This document shows, piece by piece, positions 47,097 to 55,287 of a DNA stretch of 64,000 bases (position 1 is the stretch's first letter; every line of letters begins with the position of its first letter). The notes beneath the pieces are model-generated. The model saw nothing but the letters and a program-made list of their open reading frames with translations, was not told the DNA's origin and searched no databases. Both the position numbers and the translations under genes were made by a program. The stretch comes from Oceanihabitans sp. IOP_32 (GTDB taxonomy: Bacteria; Bacteroidota; Bacteroidia; Flavobacteriales; Flavobacteriaceae): positions 2,797,001 to 2,861,000 of the forward strand of contig NZ_CP040813.1 of the NCBI RefSeq assembly GCF_009498295.1, given 5' to 3'.

Positions 47097-47834
47097 TTAA
47101 ATATTATCTGAAAAATGTTTTGTTTCAAGAACATCTTCTTCTTTAAAAGTTTTAATGTATTGTTTAAATATTTTAGAGTTTTTCTTAGCGCGAGTTTTTC
47201 CAACAAGCTGTACGCCGTAATTAACTCCAATTCTGTCGGCACCAGCTTCTATATATTTAAGAGCCGTCTCATAATCTTCAATACCATCAAAAGCAGCTAT
47301 TTTAATGTGATTTCTTACTGTTTTTCGTATAATTTTTACGGTACTTAGGGTGGCTCCATTTTTAGAAAAACCACTAGATGTTTTTATATAGTCGATGTTA
47401 GCATCTAAACAAATTTCACAGATTCTAATAATTTCGTTTTTATTTAATTCAGAAATCTCAATGATGACCTTAAGTGGTGTATTTCCAATAGCCAATTTTA
47501 CGTCGGTGATATCTTTTAACACAGAAACGTAATTTTTACTTTTAAGCAAGCCTTGGTTGATTACCATATCAATCTCATTAGCGCCAAGCTGTCTCGCTTT
47601 TTCAGCTTCGTAAACTTTAACTTCTGAGGTTGTTGCACCTAACGGAAAACCAACGGGCGTGCAGATTTTAATATTGGTGTTTTTTAGCAATTGTTTAGCT
47701 AAGGTTAGGTAAGAGGTATGAATATTAATAAACTTATAATTGTGTGTCTGCGCATCTGCGCATAAATCTATAATGTTTCTTTCTGAAGTTGAAGGATGTA
47801 ATAACGCGTATTCTAAATAATCAGCAATTTGCAT
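47097..47834 (-). CDS. Divergent DeoC-like aldolase-fold protein with altered active site
   Basis: This 245-residue DeoC paralog aligns without gaps to deoC over the active-site region. It keeps Asp89 (NEIDMVIN) and the Schiff-base Lys151 (YIKTSSGF), but the relay lysine is Ala180, GGIR has become DGIE, the phosphate-binding TSSG has become VNYG, and the N-terminal DHTLLK has become EYALLH. The C-terminus is about 25 residues longer with a charged tail. It could be an aldolase for a non-phosphorylated or different substrate, or a binding protein. It has its own transcript, ended by a terminator. Fold assignment is firm; function is not. Confidence 0.85.
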   Translation of the reverse strand: MQIADYLEYALLHPSTSERNIIDLCADAQTHNYKFINIHTSYLTLAKQLLKNTNIKICTPVGFPLGATTSEVKVYEAEKARQLGANEIDMVINQGLLKSKNYVSVLKDITDVKLAIGNTPLKVIIEISELNKNEIIRICEICLDANIDYIKTSSGFSKNGATLSTVKIIRKTVRNHIKIAAFDGIEDYETALKYIEAGADRIGVNYGVQLVGKTRAKKNSKIFKQYIKTFKEEDVLETKHFSDNI

Positions 47835-47926
47835 ATAAATAAGTAGGCTTTAAATGTGTTTTATTTGGAAACGAATTGGGGTATTGGGTTTACAAATAAA
47901 AATATAATTTAACTGAAAGTAAATCT

Positions 47927-48070
47927 ATGAAATTAAATCTGTTTTGTATGAATTTTAACAAGTTTTTAATTAACAATCATCGGTTAATAATATTGTTGTC
48001 GGTAATATTTTTTGAGATTTTTTTTGTGATAAGTCCATGGTATTTTATGAAGGTACAGCGCATGTTATGA
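47927..48070 (+). CDS. Possible 47-residue membrane peptide
   Basis: A short plus-strand frame starts with ATG 11 bases behind a GAAAG stretch. It encodes a basic N-terminal half and one hydrophobic helix (RLIILLSVIFFEIFFVISPW), then a short MKVQRML tail. The amino-acid pattern would suit a single-pass membrane peptide, but frames this short arise by chance in A/T-rich sequence and there is no family match that I know of. It is read opposite to both neighbours. Confidence 0.25.
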   Translation: MKLNLFCMNFNKFLINNHRLIILLSVIFFEIFFVISPWYFMKVQRML

Positions 48071-48151
48071 GATACAGAAGTTTGGCTTCTATTGATCTAA
48101 TGCTCTATGTTGACCAAAAGGGTATTTGTGGATTGTTGAGTTATAATAGAA

Positions 48152-48193
48152 AAAAACCAACCCTATTCTAATTTTAGAACAAGGTTGGTTTTT
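48152..48193 (-). terminator. Terminator of clpB
   Basis: An 11-bp perfect stem, AAAAACCAACC with GGTTGGTTTTT, encloses an inner TTCTAA/TTAGAA pairing. It lies about 40 bases beyond the clpB stop on the minus strand and ends in T residues on that strand. Confidence 0.85.
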
Positions 48194-48232
48194 ATGACTA
48201 ATTATAGTTATTTATAAAATAAATTATAGAGT

Positions 48233-50839
48233 TTAAATCTCTTCACTAACTACTTTATTTTGGTTTCTAAAAACTAACTCATCATTAAAAGCATCTAAAA
48301 GTATAATACTATCTGTCGTTATTTTTCCAGCCAAAATTTCTTTACTTAGCGCGTTTAAAACTTCTTTTTGAATAACACGCTTTACAGGTCTTGCTCCGTA
48401 TTCTGGATTATAACCCTTGTTAGCTAAGTAGTTTATAGCTTCGGGAGTGGCATCGAAAGTTATACCTTGTTCTGCAATCATTTTACTTACATTTTTTAAC
48501 TGTAATCCTACAATATCTATAATGTTGTCTTTGCTTAAAGGCGTAAACATAATCGTGTCATCAATTCTATTTAAAAACTCGGGACGCACGTTTTGTTTCA
48601 ATAAACCTAAAACATCAACTTTTGCAGCTTCAATTGCAGATTCTATATCGTTTGTGGCCTCAAAACGTTCTTGAATTAAGTGGCTTCCCATGTTAGAGGT
48701 CATTATTATAATGGTGTTTTTAAAGTCTGCTACTCGTCCTTTATTATCGGTTAAACGACCTTCGTCTAGAACTTGAAGTAAGATGTTAAAAGTGTCTGGA
48801 TGTGCTTTTTCAATTTCATCTAAAAGCACTACAGAATAGGGTTTTCTTCGAACCGCTTCTGTAAGTTGTCCGCCTTCATCATACCCCACGTATCCTGGAG
48901 GCGCACCTACTAATCTACTAACGGCATGACGTTCTTGGTACTCACTCATATCAATTCTGGTCATGGCATTATCATCATCAAATAAATATTCGGCTAATGC
49001 TTTAGCCAGTTCGGTTTTTCCTACTCCAGTTGTTCCTAGAAAAAGAAATGTACCAATAGGTTTTTGCGGATTCTGTAATCCGGCTCTAGAGCGTCTTACG
49101 GCATCACTTACCGCGATAATGGCTTCCTCTTGACCAACAACACGTTTGTGTAATTCGTCTTCTAAATTTAAAAGCTTTTCGCGTTCACTTTGTAGCATTT
49201 TAGTTATAGGAATACCAGTCCATTTGGCCACTACTTCTGCAATATCATCATAGGTCACTTCTTCTTTTATTAAAGTGTTTTCAGCTTGTTCTTGCAATTG
49301 TTTTTGGTACTTCTCTAAGGTTTCTTGAGCTTCTTTTATTTTACCGTAGCGCAATTCGGCTACTTTGCCGTAATCGCCGTCACGTTCTGCACGCTCTGCT
49401 TCAAGTTTGTAGTTTTCAATATCTTGTTTAATGCTCTGTATATTATCAACAACCTCTTTCTCACTTTTCCATTTGGCATTTAATTCATTACGCTCCTCTT
49501 TTATATTAGCCAAGTCTAAGCGCAGTGATTTTAATTTGGCCTCGTCTTTTTCGCGTTTAATGGCTTCAATCTCAATTTCGAGTTGCATGATTTTTCGGTC
49601 TAAAACATCTAATTCTTCTGGTTTAGAGTTGATTTCCATTCGAAGTTTTGATGCGGCCTCATCCATTAAATCAATGGCTTTATCTGGTAAAAAACGGTTT
49701 GTTATATAACGTTGTGATAGCTCTACAGCTCCAATAATGGCCTCGTCTTTAATACGTACTTTATGGTGTGTTTCGTATTTTTCTTTAATACCTCTTAAAA
49801 TTGAGATCGCACTTTCTGTATCGGGTTCATCGACCATTACTTTTTGAAAACGTCGCTCTAAAGCCTTGTCTTTTTCAAAATATTTTTGATATTCATCTAA
49901 GGTGGTCGCACCAATAGCTCTAAGTTCTCCTCTAGCTAAGGCTGGCTTTAAAATATTTGCGGCATCCATAGCGCCTTGTCCGCCACCAGCGCCAACAAGT
50001 GTGTGGATCTCGTCTATAAATAGTACAATATCACCATCGCTAGTAGTCACTTCCTTAATAACAGCTTTTAAACGTTCTTCAAATTCGCCTTTGTATTTTG
50101 CTCCAGCAATTAGAGCTCCCATATCGAGTGCGAAAATTTGTTTGTTTTTTAAATTTTCTGGGATATCACCATCAATAATTCGGTGAGCTAAACCTTCGGC
50201 AATGGCAGTTTTTCCTGTGCCTGGTTCACCGATTAATATGGGATTGTTTTTGGTTCGACGTGTTAGAATTTGAAGAATTCTACGTATTTCTTCATCTCGA
50301 CCAATAACCGGGTCTAATTTTCCGTCTTTAGCTAATTGATTTAAGTTTTTAGCGTATTTATTTAATGAGTTGTAAGTGTCCTCTTGACTTTGTGATGTTA
50401 CATTTTGACCTTGACGTAATTCCTCAATAGCGGCTTTTAAGCCTTTTTCGGTTACGCTTTGGTCTTTTAGCATTTGAGCAATTTTACTATTAGATTTATA
50501 AACCGCTAATATTAAGTGCTCAATAGACACGTATTCGTCTTTCATGCTTTTGGCAATTATCGCAGCTTCGTTTAACGTTTTTCCAGCGTCGCGCGAAAGC
50601 ATAATTTCACCACCAGTAACTTTAGAAAAGCTTTCTAATTGCTTGTCTATGGTTTGTTTAAGTATGCCAATGTTAACGTTTAGCTTTTTTAATAGGAATG
50701 GTAATACATTTTCATCAACCTCAAAAATGCCTTTAAAAATATGCTCATTTTCTATTTGCTGATGCCCGTAACCCTGAGCAATTTGCTGTGCTTGCTGTAT
50801 GGCTTCCTGCGATTTTATTGTAAAGTTACTTAAATTCAT
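48233..50839 (-). CDS. clpB: ATP-dependent chaperone ClpB
   Basis: This AAA+ disaggregase works with DnaK to pull proteins out of aggregates after heat stress. I start at the ATG at 50839 (868 residues, MNLSNFTIKSQEAIQQ); the longer frame adds an untypical KKIKNH stretch. Order of parts: Clp N domain (1-145), first AAA with GEPGTGKTAIAEG and DEIHTLVGAG, the long coiled-coil middle domain (about 400-530, RLDLANIKEERNELNAKWKS), second AAA with GTTGVGKTELAKA and LLDEIEKAHPD, and the C-terminal domain. It is a single-gene unit with a terminator. No CIRCE operator is visible upstream. Confidence 0.96.
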   Translation of the reverse strand: MNLSNFTIKSQEAIQQAQQIAQGYGHQQIENEHIFKGIFEVDENVLPFLLKKLNVNIGILKQTIDKQLESFSKVTGGEIMLSRDAGKTLNEAAIIAKSMKDEYVSIEHLILAVYKSNSKIAQMLKDQSVTEKGLKAAIEELRQGQNVTSQSQEDTYNSLNKYAKNLNQLAKDGKLDPVIGRDEEIRRILQILTRRTKNNPILIGEPGTGKTAIAEGLAHRIIDGDIPENLKNKQIFALDMGALIAGAKYKGEFEERLKAVIKEVTTSDGDIVLFIDEIHTLVGAGGGQGAMDAANILKPALARGELRAIGATTLDEYQKYFEKDKALERRFQKVMVDEPDTESAISILRGIKEKYETHHKVRIKDEAIIGAVELSQRYITNRFLPDKAIDLMDEAASKLRMEINSKPEELDVLDRKIMQLEIEIEAIKREKDEAKLKSLRLDLANIKEERNELNAKWKSEKEVVDNIQSIKQDIENYKLEAERAERDGDYGKVAELRYGKIKEAQETLEKYQKQLQEQAENTLIKEEVTYDDIAEVVAKWTGIPITKMLQSEREKLLNLEDELHKRVVGQEEAIIAVSDAVRRSRAGLQNPQKPIGTFLFLGTTGVGKTELAKALAEYLFDDDNAMTRIDMSEYQERHAVSRLVGAPPGYVGYDEGGQLTEAVRRKPYSVVLLDEIEKAHPDTFNILLQVLDEGRLTDNKGRVADFKNTIIIMTSNMGSHLIQERFEATNDIESAIEAAKVDVLGLLKQNVRPEFLNRIDDTIMFTPLSKDNIIDIVGLQLKNVSKMIAEQGITFDATPEAINYLANKGYNPEYGARPVKRVIQKEVLNALSKEILAGKITTDSIILLDAFNDELVFRNQNKVVSEEI

Positions 50840-51136
50840 ATGGTTTTTTATTTTTTTGATTTTCTCTCTCGAGTAAATCATGTTAATATTTCCGTTTTGT
50901 CATTGTAAAACTATTTTCATTAGCTTTACTTTTACACAATGAGTCAATAACCTTACCAACTCAACTAGAGCGACAAAATGTCTGTAAAAAAATTTACGAT
51001 CACGACTTTTAGTCAGTTTGTAAGGTTGTTGAAAGGTTACGACTTATAAGGTTGTGAAATAAAGATTTCTAAACGCTTAGGAATTTATAAAATAAAAAAT
51101 CATCTATCCTTGTTTTCAAGGATTAATACGTTTGTT
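50840..51136. promoter_or_regulatory. Divergent clpB / ytxJ regulatory region with repeated TAAGGTT motifs
   Basis: In about 110 bases there are three plus-strand copies of a TAAGGTT-like motif (TAAGGTTGT at 51021 and 51047, AAAGGTTAC at 51033) and one inverted copy (AACCTTAC at 50949). A short inverted repeat GTAAA-AAAA-TTTAC lies at 50984-50997. They may be binding sites for a regulator of either gene; this is only a pattern seen in the sequence. Confidence 0.35.
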
Positions 51137-51523
51137 ATGGGAATATTAAAGAAATTATTTGGTAGTAGTGAGACAGAAAACAAGAAGGAACTCCCTTGGA
51201 TTGCTCTCAATGATTTGAATCAACTTAGTCTTATAGAAAAAAAATCGGCTACTAAAACTCAGGTGATTTTTAAGCACTCCACGCGTTGTGGTATTAGCTC
51301 TATGGTGATGAAACAGTTTGTTGCGACCTATAATTTTACCGAAAATGAAATGGATTTGTATTATTTAGATTTGTTAAGTTACCGTGATGTGTCTAACGAA
51401 GTGGGTTATAAATTTCAAGTCATGCATCAGTCTCCTCAACTTTTGGTAATAAGAAATGGTGTTGTAGTTGCGCATGCCTCTCATGGTGCGATTAACGATT
51501 TAGATTTGAATCGGTTTTTGTAA
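51137..51523 (+). CDS. ytxJ: Bacillithiol system redox-active protein YtxJ
   Basis: This small thioredoxin-fold protein of 128 residues is linked to bacillithiol metabolism. The start is the ATG at 51137 (MGILKKLFG); the upstream frame adds nine residues but has no better site. The active-site region is IFKHSTRCGISSM, with the single redox Cys and Ser, and the cis-Pro loop is HQSPQLLVIRNG. It probably acts as a monothiol bacilliredoxin. Its presence implies that the organism makes bacillithiol. It is divergent from clpB and convergent with the carotenoid operon. Confidence 0.9.
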   Translation: MGILKKLFGSSETENKKELPWIALNDLNQLSLIEKKSATKTQVIFKHSTRCGISSMVMKQFVATYNFTENEMDLYYLDLLSYRDVSNEVGYKFQVMHQSPQLLVIRNGVVVAHASHGAINDLDLNRFL

Positions 51524-51572
51524 AATACGAGGTGTAGCTTTCGTATTACAAAGAATAAACCAGTCCATATTG

Positions 51573-52721
51573 TTAATTCATTTTTAGTAAACGCCTTAGT
51601 AGAGTTTTGGTAAAGCGCCAAGAGGGTACAGCTGTAAGTATTTTTAAATCTTCTAATACATGAGTTTTTTCATCGAGAAACCTAAAAATGGTGGTGATTT
51701 TAGCCTTTTTAAATAAGCTTGAAAATAATTTTGAGCCATAAGCGTTATCTTGAGATAAAACATCGAGCATAAGCACATCGTAATACCAAAACTTATTGCG
51801 TTTATAGAATTTGGAAACATCGGTTTCAAATTTTAGAAATTCGACCAAAGCCTTGGTTTTTTTAGCCGTATTCATAAAGGTATAACCTGTGCTGGCCTTG
51901 GTCCAACCCCCAGCGGTACCAATATTTAAAATATGTTGAGAATTTTGTTTTGAAAACTCATAACAAGTCATGGGTATGGCACCTGTTTCGGTTTCAGTAA
52001 TACTGTAGTTTTCAATGCCTTTGTTCTGCAAATATTTTTTTATACCATTTTCGTAGTCTTTTTTTTCTAAGATATCTTTCGAAAATAAAGTGTACTCGAA
52101 TAGGGCTTCTGTTTTACTTGTTGGTAAGACATACATAAAGCGCGTATTGCCGTTTTGCGGAATTTTAAAATCCATAAATGTCGCAAAAGTATCGTCAAAT
52201 TGCGGCGTTTCTGTTTTTATAAACCATCCTATAAAATGTTGCTGTAAAACGGGGTATTGGGTTTGAGTTTTATAGTAATTAGTAAGTATTGAGCTATTAA
52301 ATACTTTTGAAGCCTCTAATATTTCAGAATCTGTAGTAACTAAAGCTTTGTTTTCAATAGTTTTAATACGGAGTACTTCGGCTTGAAGAAATGAAATGTT
52401 TGGTGTTTTGTCTATAATTTGCCATAATTTTTTATAAAATGAGGCACTTCGTATCATTTTGTACGTATAGGGTGCAATGTTTATTTGTTCTGAGTGATAA
52501 TCACTTCCAAAGTAAACTGTTTTCCAATCTTTATAAATGATATCTTCCCATTCGCCATTGCCTTTTTCCCAAAAACACCAGGTGCGATCGTTCTTTTTGT
52601 CTTTTATCTTATCGATTATAATAATAGATTTATCCCTAAAAAAAGGATCATTAGCCATGCGGTACGCCAATAACAATCCCGATGCTCCAGCACCTGCTAT
52701 GATATAATCTGATTTTATCAT
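51573..52721 (-). CDS. crtY: Lycopene beta-cyclase, CrtY type
   Basis: This flavoprotein of 382 residues forms beta-ionone rings at the ends of lycopene. The start at 52721 (MIKSDYIIAGAGASG) places the dinucleotide motif IIAGAGASGLLLAYRM at the N-terminus; the longer frame runs into the upstream gene. Other features are DRTWCFWEKG, the family block after the first sheet, FATFMDF, and GTAGGWTKASTGYTF, typical of CrtY. It starts two bases after the stop of the hydratase gene, so it is translationally linked to it. In this operon it probably makes monocyclic gamma-carotene derivatives. Confidence 0.92.
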   Translation of the reverse strand: MIKSDYIIAGAGASGLLLAYRMANDPFFRDKSIIIIDKIKDKKNDRTWCFWEKGNGEWEDIIYKDWKTVYFGSDYHSEQINIAPYTYKMIRSASFYKKLWQIIDKTPNISFLQAEVLRIKTIENKALVTTDSEILEASKVFNSSILTNYYKTQTQYPVLQQHFIGWFIKTETPQFDDTFATFMDFKIPQNGNTRFMYVLPTSKTEALFEYTLFSKDILEKKDYENGIKKYLQNKGIENYSITETETGAIPMTCYEFSKQNSQHILNIGTAGGWTKASTGYTFMNTAKKTKALVEFLKFETDVSKFYKRNKFWYYDVLMLDVLSQDNAYGSKLFSSLFKKAKITTIFRFLDEKTHVLEDLKILTAVPSWRFTKTLLRRLLKMN

Positions 52722-52723
52722 TT

Positions 52724-53362
52724 TTAAAAGAATAAAAATACGGTAAAAAATACGGCTATCGAAATCAAAATATGCCACGAAATAGCGGTGTCGGTTTTTA
52801 TTTTAAAATACTGATAACCCAGATGTGCAAAAAAAGCCGTTACCACCCAGCCTACGTAATTTTGAAGGGGTACCACACCATTTTCAAACTCCCAGAAGTC
52901 AAAACGCGGTGCAGACTGCTCTAAAAGCATATCTAAAGCCGTCATTATAACACCGCCAATTAAAGATGCTATAATTATATTTTTTGAGAACATACGTGCT
53001 ACATCGGCAGATGCGGCTGTTAATAACGCCCAATTAAAACAAATAATTATGGGGACGCCAGCTATTTTCCAGCCCAAGTTTTCTCCATATTGGTAGGTGC
53101 CAAAAATAAGTCCGTAATTTACACCTAAAGCTTCTGTTATAAAACCTAATGTAAACGGAATACTTAAAGCTATTATAGCTTTGGTTTTTAAGGCGTCTAT
53201 GTTTAGTAATAGGATGGCAAATGTGATTAATAAATTTAATGGGGTTAAACTTAAAAACCAATCAGAATACGTGTTTGATAAAATACCAAAAACCCCAGAG
53301 ATCGTAAATAACCAAAGGGTAAATATGGATAAGAATCTTTTAAGTTGTTTTAGTGTTATCAT
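52724..53362 (-). CDS. cruF: Carotenoid biosynthesis protein, CruF-type 1-prime,2-prime-hydratase family
   Basis: This 212-residue polytopic membrane protein of the carotenoid synthesis family (PF04240) has about six hydrophobic segments. Conserved parts are GFITEALGVNYGLIFGTYQYG, the IAGVPIIICFNWALL helix, and MLLEQSAPRFDFWEFENG with Glu and Asp residues thought to be catalytic. CruF adds water across the psi end of carotenoids such as gamma-carotene. It overlaps crtD by four bases (ATGA). Its place between crtD and crtY supports a saproxanthin or myxol type of pathway, as known from marine flavobacteria. Confidence 0.85.
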   Translation of the reverse strand: MITLKQLKRFLSIFTLWLFTISGVFGILSNTYSDWFLSLTPLNLLITFAILLLNIDALKTKAIIALSIPFTLGFITEALGVNYGLIFGTYQYGENLGWKIAGVPIIICFNWALLTAASADVARMFSKNIIIASLIGGVIMTALDMLLEQSAPRFDFWEFENGVVPLQNYVGWVVTAFFAHLGYQYFKIKTDTAISWHILISIAVFFTVFLFF

Positions 53363-54837
53363 TTGGAGTCGTTTTCAATGAGTTGAGATACTATTTTTCC
53401 TGAAAGCAGGCAGAGCGGAATACCACCACCAGGGTGTACACTGCCACCACAGAAATACAGATTTTTAATGTTACTTTTATAATTTGGATGTCTTAAAAAT
53501 GCTGCGTACTTGTTGTTACTAGAGGCTCCATAGAGTGCACCTTGATAACTTTGAGTGTTCGATTCTATACTTCTTGGGTCTAAAATGTCTTCAAAAGCAA
53601 TAAGATTAGAAATGTCTTCACCTAATAAGCGGCTAAGTTTTTTAATAATATTTTGTCGTGTTCTGTTAATAATTTCATCCCAATCTTGCCCTGTATTGCT
53701 CGGTACGTTTACCATGGTAAACCAGTTTTCACAGCTGTTGGGTGCATCGCTAGGCTCGTCTTTTGAGGTGATATTTATATAGACAGTAGGGTCGTTACAC
53801 ACATTTTTTTTATTAAAAATATATTCGAATTCCGTTTTGTAGTCTTTTGAAAAGAAAATGTTGTGCAAATCTAATTGATGAAACGCCTTAGTAATTCCCC
53901 AATAAAATATAAGAGCCGAGCTACTTCTTGGCTGCTGTAATATTTTTTCTGGTGCTTTTTGATCTTTTAACAGCTGGCGATAGGTGGGTACAATATCTGA
54001 GTTTGAAACTATAACATCTGCAAAAACTGTGGCATTACGATTTTGTATGCCTACCGCTTTTTTGTTTTGTATTACAATTTTATCAACTTTTTTGTCAAAT
54101 TGAAAAATGACTCCAATATCTTTAGCCAATTCGAACATACTCAGAGTAATTTGATGCATACCACCTTTTGGAAAATAGGTGCCAAAATGTTGTTCTAAAT
54201 GCGGGATCATAGACATAATACCCGGAGTTTGATAAGGAGAAGAACCATTGTAGGTTGCAAACCTATTATAAAATTGCGCCAATCGTTCGTCTTTAAAAAC
54301 TTTGGTATTATGGTCTGCAAGTGTTGTGTTTATATCTAAACTATTTACATTAAAAAGAGCTTTTAATGTATCTGTATTTAGATAAGTAGAAGTTTTATGC
54401 AGTGATTTTTCAAGGAATAAGGAGGCGGTTAAATCGTATTTTACTTTACTGCGTTCAAGGTAATTGCGTACAGTTTGGGCATCAACATTAAAGGTTTTAG
54501 AGGCGTTTTTTGCAAACTGTTCTTTATTGGCAACGGCAGAAAATGTTGTACCATCTTCGTAAAAGTAATTACACACCACTTCTTTTTTAATGTACTGAAA
54601 ATAATCTTTTATTGGTTTGTTTGCTAGCTCAAAAAGTTCCTCTATAAAATGAGGCATGGTAAATAAAGACGGTCCTTTGTCAAAGCGATAACCTTGTTTT
54701 GAGAAAGCACTTAACTTTCCTCCGGGATAGGAATTCGCCTCATAAACCGTAACCGCATAGCCTTGAGCTTGTAAGCGAATAGCAGTAGCAAGTCCTGCAA
54801 TACCAGCACCAATAATGATAACTTTTTTCTTTTTCAT
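53359..54837 (-). CDS. crtD: 1-hydroxycarotenoid 3,4-desaturase CrtD (phytoene-desaturase family)
   Basis: This 492-residue FAD-dependent carotenoid desaturase has the dinucleotide motif IIIGAGIAGLATAIRLQAQG, the CrtI-family YEANSYPGGKLS, FDKGPSLFTMP, and the C-terminal FAD block YFCGGSVHPGGGIPLCLLSG. The GPSLFTMP wording and the neighbouring cruF point to CrtD, which introduces the 3,4 double bond next to a tertiary hydroxyl, and not to CrtI; the alternative, CrtI, is less likely but not excluded. It leads a three-gene operon with cruF and crtY. A TATCTTTG -7 box on the minus strand ends eight bases before its ATG. Confidence 0.82.
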   Translation of the reverse strand: MKKKKVIIIGAGIAGLATAIRLQAQGYAVTVYEANSYPGGKLSAFSKQGYRFDKGPSLFTMPHFIEELFELANKPIKDYFQYIKKEVVCNYFYEDGTTFSAVANKEQFAKNASKTFNVDAQTVRNYLERSKVKYDLTASLFLEKSLHKTSTYLNTDTLKALFNVNSLDINTTLADHNTKVFKDERLAQFYNRFATYNGSSPYQTPGIMSMIPHLEQHFGTYFPKGGMHQITLSMFELAKDIGVIFQFDKKVDKIVIQNKKAVGIQNRNATVFADVIVSNSDIVPTYRQLLKDQKAPEKILQQPRSSSALIFYWGITKAFHQLDLHNIFFSKDYKTEFEYIFNKKNVCNDPTVYINITSKDEPSDAPNSCENWFTMVNVPSNTGQDWDEIINRTRQNIIKKLSRLLGEDISNLIAFEDILDPRSIESNTQSYQGALYGASSNNKYAAFLRHPNYKSNIKNLYFCGGSVHPGGGIPLCLLSGKIVSQLIENDSK

Positions 54838-54845
54838 AAGCCTTA

Positions 54846-54853
54846 CAAAGATA
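54846..54853 (-). promoter_or_regulatory. Bacteroidota -7 promoter box TATCTTTG of the crtD operon
   Basis: An exact TAnnTTTG match on the minus strand leaves eight bases between its last base and the crtD ATG, so the leader of the crtD-cruF-crtY mRNA would be only a few bases long. The -33 TTG is not clear. Confidence 0.45.
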
Positions 54854-55069
54854 CAATGAAATCCAAAAAAGTGTTCTAATAAAGCAGAATAAAACTCCTT
54901 GTTTTGGAGCTAAATTAATTTTTTCTAAACAGGATTGAAGGAAGCTTAGGGGAAAAGAGTATTAAAAAGCGAATACGTCTTGCGTTTTAGTTTTGATGGA
55001 ATTTGACGAGCTTTGCTTAGTTTATTTGGAATAATTTACAGCGCATCATATTTAATCATCAAAAAAAAT

Positions 55070-55269
55070 AAGAGTGTTACTAGCTAAGTAATACCAATTT
55101 AGTTTTGAAATGTAGCATTATTAATTTGAATTATTTTTTGTTCAGATGAGATAGAAAATCAAAGCATAGCCTAAGTTATGGTTTTATTTTATACCGAAAT
55201 ATGGGCGAAAAAGAAACGAATTATATGCGGCATGACATGGCTAATTTGGTATTAAACAGCAACACTCTT
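55070..55269 (-). terminator. Apparent fahA terminator stem with a mobile-looking element in its loop
   Basis: The outer arms AAGAGTGTTACT (55070-55081) and AGCAACACTCTT (55258-55269) pair at 11 of 12 bases, and on the minus strand, the direction of fahA, the stem is followed by ATTTTTTTT. The loop is almost entirely the 166-bp family II element. Whether it still works as a terminator is unknown. Confidence 0.45.
55089..55254. mobile_element. Family II short inverted-repeat element, compact copy
   Basis: The 14-base ends TAATACCAATTTAG and CTAATTTGGTATTA are inverted repeats with one mismatch. The 166-bp body matches the longer copy at 39801-40066 but lacks two internal segments. It has no open frame and no clear target-site duplication. 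It has the form of a MITE derived from a larger transposon not present here. Confidence 0.7.
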
Positions 55270-55287
55270 ACTTAAGATGTCATAATT

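Larger units (their letters stand above)
47835..48232. other. 398-base gap between the DeoC paralog gene and clpB
   Basis: It contains the clpB terminator near its right end and one possible small membrane-peptide frame (47927-48070). The left part probably carries the paralog promoter. No dispersed repeat was recognised. Confidence 0.6.
54838..55287. other. 450-base gap between crtD and fahA
   Basis: No gene is supported. The left part holds the crtD promoter. The right part (55070-55269) holds a family II element nested in what looks like the loop of the fahA terminator. The middle part (about 54880-55060) shows nothing I recognise. Confidence 0.75.

Noticed and set aside
49431-50186. Open frames antisense to clpB
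   Set aside because: Ser/Leu-rich translations typical of the reverse strand of a charged coding sequence.
50840-50940. CIRCE-type heat-shock operator upstream of clpB
   Set aside because: I looked for the long TTAGCACTC inverted repeat and did not find it.
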